64,000 nucleotides of DNA, taken from assembly GCA_030272155.1 (NCBI GenBank), contig CP126196.1:2666001-2730000 (forward strand), written 5' to 3'. The translations under genes were made by a program, and so were the position numbers. Below the pieces are notes generated by a model. The model was not told the origin of the DNA. It saw only the letters and a program-made list of their open reading frames with translations, and did no database searches. The DNA comes from Tetradesmus obliquus. Lineage: Eukaryota > Chlorophyta > Chlorophyceae > Sphaeropleales > Scenedesmaceae. Shown one piece after another: positions 56,973-64,000 of the stretch (the stretch's first letter is position 1; every line of letters starts with the position of its first letter).

Positions 56973-57832
56973 TGATGCCATCATTGATGGCCTGTAGGCC
57001 AGCCCTGTAGTAGCCTGGCTAGGCTACCAAGGCAGCAAACATTCCTTCAACGTGTCCAGCCATTTCGGCAGGATGTAGAAACTGGCATTCGCATGCAAGC
57101 ATGCTGCTAACGGCGGCCGCATTGCAGCCAACTTGTCAAAGCAACATTACCGTCAACCATTTTACAATGACTGTCGATGCAAGACAACAGACTTCAGTCT
57201 TGGACAATCAGTTTGCTAGGCTAGAAACTGGTTGCAGCAAGCGCACCTCCATTGCATCGAATGCAACAATCGCATCAGCAGCTTGCAGTTGATCTGGCAC
57301 GTTAGCTGATCATTGGCTACTCCTGCAGCTGGGTTTTGCAACTGCAGCGCAGTCGTTGCCATATCGCCGCACGCATGCCGGCCGCTGGCCCGATCTTGCC
57401 CTTGGCAAGCAGCAGGCACTGCCAGTTTGAACGGTTCAAAACAGCTGTTCCATTGCCGTCACTGCGCCCTGTGACGGCACAGCCTACATACACAAGCAGA
57501 GAACCCCTTGGCATCCAGGCGCAGCAGTGCTGGTGAGCCCGTTGCCGCAGTCAAGGGGCAGTTGTACCGTTGTACCAGCTCGTTGCGGTGATTGACTGGC
57601 ACGGAGAACAGCGCAACGTCGACGTGGGATGGATTGAAGTATCGTATTTGTTTTACATGCAGCTTCGACGTGGTTCGCGCACACAAGAGGTTGAGTCATC
57701 GTCGCAGAAGTGGTGGGTCACAGCCTTAGGTGACACGGTGATATGAGGCGGAGCAGACCGCGCAGCTGCTGTATGCTGTTCTCTGCCTGCAGCTGACACT
57801 CACTTGTCTCTTAGAACAAGCTTACAGCAGCC
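56973..57832. other. Intergenic region before secreted protein B
   Basis: No gene supported. It should include the promoter of the 57833 gene. The frames present are short and unconvincing. Confidence 0.5.
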
Positions 57833-59706
57833 ATGGCTCGTGCAATGCTGATCTGCGCCCTCGTGGCAGCAGCTGGTGAGTCGGGCTGCGACGTAGTACA
57901 GTTGTATTGGACATGCTTTTGAACATTTTCTGTTGATCCCTGTGAGGAATGGCTGTTGCATACTGCAAGCAGCTAGCAGTGTCGGGGAAGTGCTGGCTAC
58001 TGCTGCTGGTCATCCACCTGTCCTCGCGGCTAAACGCTTTACCTCTTGTGCTTACGCAGCGGTGGTTGCTCTGGGGCAGGCGCAGCCTCCGCCGAACGGT
58101 ATCTTGGTGAGCTTCGGGCTGGCTTGCATGGAGTGCAAACGACCGAGCTGGCCTTGCATGCGCGCACAATGCTTGACAGCAAGCACGCGTACAGAATCAT
58201 GCTAATATTGCATTGTTTGAATGCACGGTTGCTTAAGTGGCTGGGTGCACAGCCAGCAGCAGCACCCCCTAGCCTGACACTGGTGCGCTTACTGGCTGGT
58301 GGCGTGCTGCCTGCAACCCTCTGCTGTGACAGGTGACGGTGCAGTTCGACAACACCCTGAGCCGCGTGCAGGTGAGCAATGGGCACTCGCAGCTGTAAGC
58401 TGAGCAAGCCCTAGCCCAGCCAGGTAGTGACACATCATGCTGTGCATCATGCCGGAAACACGTGCACTGTCACCATTCTATTCAATGGTCTGTCTGACAG
58501 CCTATGGAAAATGCTGACATGTGTACTGCTCGACTTGGGGGTGTCGACCAGTCACCCGACATGCTGCTGCTGCTGCCGCCGCCGCCTCCTCATTGCAGGG
58601 CAACATCAAGACCGTGAACAAGTACATGGCGGAGAAGCTGTGCCGCGTGAACGGCAAGGTGAGCGGTGGCTGCTGCATTGGCTGCTAGCATTCACCTGCT
58701 ATCGCTTGTGCTGCACAACTTCTCATGCTAGACTGTCCATCTTTACAAGTGGTGCCGCGTGTGCACTGTGCATTGTGCCTGTGAGGGCAGGCCCAGCAGC
58801 ATGCCAGGACCTGCCGGCAGCCACATGCACCCTATGCTGACGTGATCAGGCATAGTTGGCGCTGGGCAACAATAACAGAGAGCATTCCTGCTTCTGCTGC
58901 TGCTGATGATGATGATGCTGCTGCAGTCCGTGGTTGCCGTGCGTGGCAAGGACCAGAGCTCCATGCTGAACCACAAGTCCACCGTGAGTGGCGGCTGCTG
59001 ACACAATGCACGATGCACAGTAGTGCCCTGCATGTCACATGCATCAACGCCTCAATACCTCTCTCTGTGTATACCGCGCTGAACTTTGCTAGCTCAGGTT
59101 TGCTGCTGTTGCGGCCGCAATTGGCATAAAATGTAGCTGCAGCTGCAGCTCAGTGCAAGAGCTGCAGCTTGCCCAAGAGCAGCATTCAACCAGACAGTTG
59201 ACTAAAGGAACATGCACACTGTAAATCAGTTAGCCTGCCTACCCGTACCCCTGCGCTGGCTTGGTTTACATCAGCCCACTCAGTGCACAATCAGCTTCAC
59301 CCTGAACTTGGCCTGAACTTGGCCTGCGCAGGTTGAGTTCTTCTGCGCCGGGTCTGATGTCCGGAAGCTGGTCAGCAACTGCAACGGCATGTGGAACAGG
59401 CACCAGCTGAAGGATGAGATCGAGGACCACACCACCCCAGGTGCGCTGCGGATATGCTTTGTCAAAATTTTGTGTTGCAATCGTTCATGAGATGATAGTG
59501 ACATGTGAGTCCTGGCACACTCTTAGACACACAAGTGGTGGATTGACTGCCTAGAAAACCATGCACACAATGCACTCTGGCGGCAGCAGCTCTGCTTGCT
59601 GTGCTGTGCGCGCTCGTGCTCAGCTGAGGGTGGAGTCATCATGCCAGGAAGTCCATGCGAGCATGCAGACAGCCTGCCGCACCATTGCTGACATCGTCAC
59701 AACCGC

Positions 59707-59748
<42 letters not shown>

Positions 59749-59815
59749 AGACATTGAGGTGCAGAAGGTCATCTCCTGCACCCCTATCTACATGGCCATG
59801 GGAGGCCGCAAGTAA
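57833..59815 (+). CDS. Small secreted Cys-containing protein B
   Basis: Seven exons: 57833-57875, 58060-58106, 58333-58371, 58599-58658, 58927-58983, 59332-59440 and 59751-59815. Phases agree and give 139 residues. The signal peptide (MARAMLICALVAAAAVVALG) and the body (VTVQFDNTLSRVQ, VNKYMAEKLCRVNGK, VRGKDQSSMLNHKST, VEFFCAGSDVRKL, NCNGMWNRHQLKDEIED, DIEVQKVISC) match protein A. All four cysteines are conserved. It differs by an extra intron splitting the exon 4 equivalent after VNGK, and by a longer C-terminus (TPIYMAMGGRK). The first and last exon boundaries and most intron phases are shared with protein A, so the pair arose by tandem duplication. Function unknown. Confidence 0.85.
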
Positions 59816-61274
59816 GCTGCTGGCAGCAACCACGCAGGAGCGCTGCGTGCCCATGAAGAGCTGCTGCTGTTGCCATGTCACGGAGATGAGGCATGTCCTT
59901 GCCGGCCATGTTTGTTGACTCTGTCTGCTGCACAGCTGGTATCTGGCCAAGTGTGTGGGGGCGGCAGCGCTCCGGTGCAACGAGCGAGCGGCGAAACTCT
60001 ATGTGAACTACAACCGCATTGCTGGCTGCTGTGTGTGGCTGAGACTGCAGAGGGGTGTGACCAGCGGCAGGCGCTGCTGCCTGTTGCGTGATATACGGGC
60101 ACTTGAGTGAGTGGTGTGTGCAGGCATTTGATTGATCGCATTGGCTTATCAATAGTGTGCTGTGTAGCTGGTGTCCGATACCTTTATGCTGAGTCAGCAC
60201 AAAGGCAAGGTGCCGCCAATATGTGGTTGCTCATAATTTGGGCAGCCTGTTTGGAATGTGCTGGCAGGTTGTTACGTAATGAGTACATGTTGTTACGTAA
60301 CAAACCGACCCCATGCTAGCGGTTTGCTACCTTGTGTAACACGTTCCTGTTAAGGTTAGTGCCTACATGTGCTATGAGGGGTCGAGCATGAAACGAGGGC
60401 AGTCTGTAGTTCCTGCCAGCCGAATTGCTCAGGGGGTTGTTCAGCATGCCTGCATGCCTGCAACCGTGTGTGGGACACAATCTGAACATGCTAGGCACCG
60501 CAGGCAATCCGTACAGGGCTGTTTTGAATCAGACCCTCATCCTAATGTGTGTTACCTGCAATTTTTCATACTATCCTACGCTGCCTTGAAGAACTTAAAC
60601 TGCCTTCAGGGCTTTTACAGAGTGTAGCATGTGGGGGTTTGATTTTCAAATGCCCACCTTGGACCACAGACTCCTTAGCGCCACAGACACCAACAGATGC
60701 GCACTGCATGAACAAAAGACGAGCATAGGGATATCTTCATGTATTTTGTGCTGACGCGGTGGACATAAACCTCTTGAGGTAGTTTGCTGCTGAGACTCAG
60801 GAGTTAACCTGGGAGGGGCTTTCGTCTTCACCGAAGTAGGACATCGTCTCGTGGAGTAATCACATTCAGGACGTCGTTTGCTGCAGTATTGATTAGTCTA
60901 GCAGCCAAGCGAACACGCTAGGCAGCACGCTCAATTCAAAGGTGCGGCGAGCACGCTCTGTCTAGAGTCGCAGGCGTTCATGAGATGACATTGTTAGCCA
61001 TGATGTGATCCTAGTAGGCTATAACTGCGTGCTTTGCCTCACCAGCACAGGGTCTGAACGCTGCTTGTCAGGTGCTGCCCTGCTCAGTCTGGTGGCTCGT
61101 GTTGACAGCCTCATCTGCCCTCCTGGTCCCTCCACCCTGCCTTCTGCAGGCACCAAAGATCCCAGAGCATCGCTTGAGCTTCTGCAACCGCCAGGGTGGC
61201 TTGCAGCAGCACCAGCCAGCCAGCAGCGAGCAGCAGTACACCTTCCAACAGCAGGCAGGCAGTAGTGTTGCAGC
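59816..61274. other. 3'UTR of secreted protein B and intergenic DNA
   Basis: Apart from the poly(A) signal, nothing identifiable. A direct repeat GTTACGTAA occurs at about 60271-60300. The last ~250 bases form the 5' flank of the next gene and may include its 5'UTR. Confidence 0.5.
60335..60339 (+). terminator. TGTAA poly(A) signal of secreted protein B
   Basis: TGTAA about 520 bases after the stop codon. This is the chlorophyte-type signal and the first one I noticed behind this gene. Transcript ends are not visible in the sequence. Confidence 0.45.
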
Positions 61275-64000
61275 ATGGCCCGCACCACAAGCAACGTGCC
61301 ACCGCCGCAGCAGCAGGGCAATGGTCTGCCTGTGCACCAGATCAACCCAGCTGATGATTCTGACAGTGATGGTGATGAGCCGCCTGGCTTGATCGATGCA
61401 GAGGATGAGCAGCAGTTGGGGTACGCAGCAGAGCAGATGTTCATTCCTCCAGCACCCACCACACCTGCAGCACCTGCAGCACCTGGCACACCAGAGCCAG
61501 CAGCAGCACCAGCAGTAGCAGCAATAGCGGCAGCAGTGGCACAGGCTGCTGCCAGCGCTGCGCCTGCCGCCAACGGCATCGCAGCGCCGCCACTCAACGG
61601 GCTTGCAGGAGTCGCGCTGCTTGCAGGAAACGGGCCGCTCGCAGGAAACGGGCTGCCAGCTGCACCCGCAGGGGCCTACTATGATGACGATGACGGCACC
61701 AGCGAGGGAGATGATGACATGCCTGAGCTGTTAGATGCAGAAGACACAGAGGAGGACGAAGAGCACGTAGATATGCCAGCAGGCAATCTCAATGAGGCTG
61801 ATGTGGAGCCAGCCCGCCCTGCCTCACCCACGCCGCCGGCACCAACCACACCATCAGCGGCAGCAGCAGTGCCCACAGCAGTCAGCAGCCAGCGCAACGC
61901 GCTGGAGGCGCCCACACCACCACCAGCAGCGGCAGCAGCAGCGGCAGATGGACAGCCGGCAGATGCCGGGAGCAAGGAGCCAGCGCCGGCTGACCCAGCA
62001 GCAGCAGCAGCAGCAGCAGCGCCAACGCCCGCAGCCGCAGCAGCAGCTGCTGCAGAGCCGGAGGTGAGCGCTTCGGCTGCTGTGGCTGATGCAGGGGATG
62101 ACGACAGCAGCGATGCAGGCGACATTCCAGAGCTGGTGGATGCAGAGAATGAGGCAGACAATGCCATGGAGCTCGGCGACACGCCAGCTGAGGCAGATGA
62201 GCAGCCAGCAGCAGCAGCAGCAGTGAAGCAGTCAGCAGCGAGTGCTCAGGCCACCAAGAAGAAGGCAGCAGCAGCAGCAGCAGCAGATCCAAAGCAGCAG
62301 CAGCAGCAGCAGCAGGAGAAGGGCAAGAAGCAGGAGCAGCCTGCAGCAGCAGCAGCAGCAGCAGCAGCAGGCCAGGCGCAGCAGCTGGTTGCTGCTGGCG
62401 CTGCTGCTGCTCCTGCTGCTGCCAAGGCTGCTGCTGCCGAGGAGGTCGCTGTCGACGCTGCTGCCGCCAAGCCTGCAGAGGCTCCCAAGGCTGCTGCAGA
62501 CAAGGCAGACGCTGCTTCTGCCAAGTCAACAGAGGCTCGCAAGCAGGAAGAGGAGCAGCGCAAGGCTGCTGAAGCTGAGGCCAAGGTGGCGGAGGCGAAG
62601 CAGCGCAAGGAGGCGGCAGAAGAGGCGGAGCGCAAGGCTGCTGAGGTGAGCCTGGATATTTCCAAATATGTTTACTTTGTAGTCCAAAATATAAGTCACA
62701 ATATGTAACAAACAAGGCACATTTCTTCTTTTCTAGGGCGGCTGAACTAGGCAATGTGCTGTGTGCGCACAACACTTGGTGTTTCGCGCAGTGTGGTGTC
62801 CTGTGTGGCTGCGAGGTGCAGTGTGGGGTGTGCAGTAGCAGTGAGGGGCTGCCTGAACAGGTGGGGGCTGGCACATGTATGTGTCCAGGCGGCTGATGAG
62901 GCTGGCGCAGCAGCAGCTGGTTGGGAGGGGGCTTTTCCAAGCATCAGGCCTAGTGTTCACGTTTTGCAGGATGTGGTGTTGGTTGGGGCTGCAAGATGCA
63001 GTGCGGGGCAGGAGTGTGCGGCAGCGTGGATAGGTGTGTAGCTGGCTCTGTCTGGCCTTCCATTCGTAACAGGAACAGGCCAGTCGTCGAATCCACCCAT
63101 CTATGTGGGCATTACAGCAAAGAACAATGGGGCTGATGCTGCTGCTACAACAAGGGCTTCCTACGCAACAGTAGCATGTCACAAGGCGGTGTTCCTGTGT
63201 CTCAAGTGTTTTGTGCCTTGCTGTGCTGCAGATGATGCAGAAGCTGCTGGCGCTGCAGATGATGAAAACAGATGTTGTTTCAAGCAGTAGCATGTCACTT
63301 TCTGTTTCTCTTTTTCACATGTTGTGAACCTGCTGCTGTGATGTAGATGATGCAGAGGCTGCTGGTAGAGGAGGAGGCGTGGAAAATAGTCTGCTTTGTG
63401 GCGTACCTCTGCGGAAGCAATAGTGTGCCACGTCGCTGTATTTCTCACAAGTTGTAAACCTGCTGCTGTGCTGCAGATGATGCAGAAGCTGCTGGCAGAG
63501 GAAGAGGCAGAAAAGGAGCGGCAGCGGCTGGAGCAGGAGAAGAAGGACAAGAAGAAGAAGAAAAAGGAGAAGCAGAAGGAGAAGAAGAAAGCTTCAGCAG
63601 GAGGGGCCGAGGGCGATCAGGATGCAGACATCGACACAGAAGCAGCAGCAGCAGCAGCAGCAAAGACAGCGGCTGCAGAGGCTAGCAGCAGCGCTGCTGC
63701 AGCTGCAGCTGGGAGCAGCAGCAGTGCGGCTGCAGCTGAGGCCGGCAGCAGCAGCGGGGCAGCAGCACCTGCTGCGCCTGCCGCACCTGCCGCTGCAAAT
63801 GACAAGAAGAGTAAGAAGGCAGCAGCAAAGGAGGCAGCAAGGGCTGAAGCAGCAGCAAAGGCAGAAGCAGCAGCAGCCAAGGCAGAAGCTGCGGCGGCAG
63901 CAGCAGCAGCAAAGGAGAAGGGTAAGGCCCCTGTGTCCAAGGTATCTGCTGCAGAAGCAGCAGCAGAGCTGATTGCGCAGCAGCATCGGCTGCAGGAAGA
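61275..64000 (+). CDS. Acidic and Lys/Glu/Ala-rich protein, runs off the window
   Basis: Exon 1 is 61275-62645 (457 codons, donor GAG|GTGAGC). The next supported exon starts at 63477 in phase 0 and continues past 64000. The N-terminal half is Ala-rich with three acidic clusters, each ending in a similar box: DEPPGLIDAEDE, DMPELLDAEDT and DIPELVDAENE. Three LAGN repeat copies lie near residues 110-125. From about residue 410 the chain becomes a charged helix (RKQEEEQRKAAEAEAKVAEA), continued in the second exon by MMQKLLAEEEAEKERQRLEQ and a Lys-rich block, then Ala/Ser-rich sequence. This composition suits a long single helix or a nucleic-acid- or ribosome-associated protein. No domain is recognised; the rest of the protein may carry one. 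Decayed copies of the second exon's start lie at about 63230-63262 and 63341-63385. Confidence 0.75.
61600..61652 (+). repeat. LAGN repeat, three copies in the 61-kb gene
   Basis: CTTGCAGGA (61602), CTTGCAGGAAACG (61620-61632) and CTCGCAGGAAACG (61638-61650) lie in frame and encode GLAGV, LLAGN and PLAGN. Flanking CGGGC/CGGGCTGCC matches the copies in the other two genes. Confidence 0.85.
63225..63390 (+). repeat. Two acceptor-side echoes of the 63477 exon
   Basis: CTGCAGATGATGCAGAAGCT at about 63226 and GTAGATGATGCAGAGGCTGC at about 63344 copy the acceptor and start of the exon at 63477. The second continues to resemble LLxEEEA coding. Confidence 0.85.

Noticed and set aside
1-64000. tRNA, rRNA or other structured RNA genes
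   Set aside because: None recognised by eye. A covariance-model search would be needed to exclude small RNAs within introns.

Overview
The window is nuclear DNA from an intron-rich eukaryote, most likely a chlorophyte (chlorophycean, Scenedesmus/Tetradesmus-like) green alga; the genus is inference. Support comes from short exons with GT(G/A)AG donors, CTG/CAG trinucleotide runs that encode Ala, Gln and Ser tracts, TGTAA poly(A) signals after two genes, a NAR1-type nitrite/formate transporter, an RRA-type arabinosyltransferase for hydroxyproline-rich glycoproteins, an organelle-type MRS2 Mg channel, and LINE and hAT remnants. Exon models were built by hand from splice sites, reading phase and protein homology. 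For the four largest models the exon lengths sum to an exact multiple of three.

Layout. 0.6-8.3 kb (minus): an Ala/Gln-rich reading frame that may be spliced to a gene with two B3-like domain units. 10.2-12.2 kb (minus): formate/nitrite transporter, 5' end missing. 13.6-20.1 kb (minus): a 1403-aa protein with two B3-like units, ten SREL motifs and an AT-hook. 20.9-25.2 kb (plus): RRA-like arabinosyltransferase. 25.9-34.8 kb (plus): MRS2-type Mg channel with a C-terminal EF-hand. 35.2-35.7 kb: end of a non-LTR retrotransposon. 38.0-50.3 kb (minus): a 20-exon, 1193-aa coiled-coil protein with a PH/FERM-C-like N-terminus. 50.7-52.0 kb (minus): organellar ribosomal protein uL10. 53.5-59.8 kb (plus): two tandem paralogs of a small secreted Cys-containing protein, with a ~1-kb BED/hAT element between them. 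61.3-64.0 kb (plus): an acidic, then Lys/Glu/Ala-rich protein running off the window.

The genes do not form a pathway. The two B3-like loci are related to each other and look like regulators, and the two secreted proteins are a tandem duplication. The most unusual property is shared by nearly every gene. Introns are filled with decayed tandem copies ('echoes') of the adjoining exon ends, each still carrying the AG acceptor or the GT donor. Donor-side echoes follow the upstream exon and acceptor-side echoes precede the downstream exon. A second cross-gene signal is a short repeat with core CTTGCAGGAAACG, in two or three copies inside the coding exons of three unrelated genes, each time read as LAGN.
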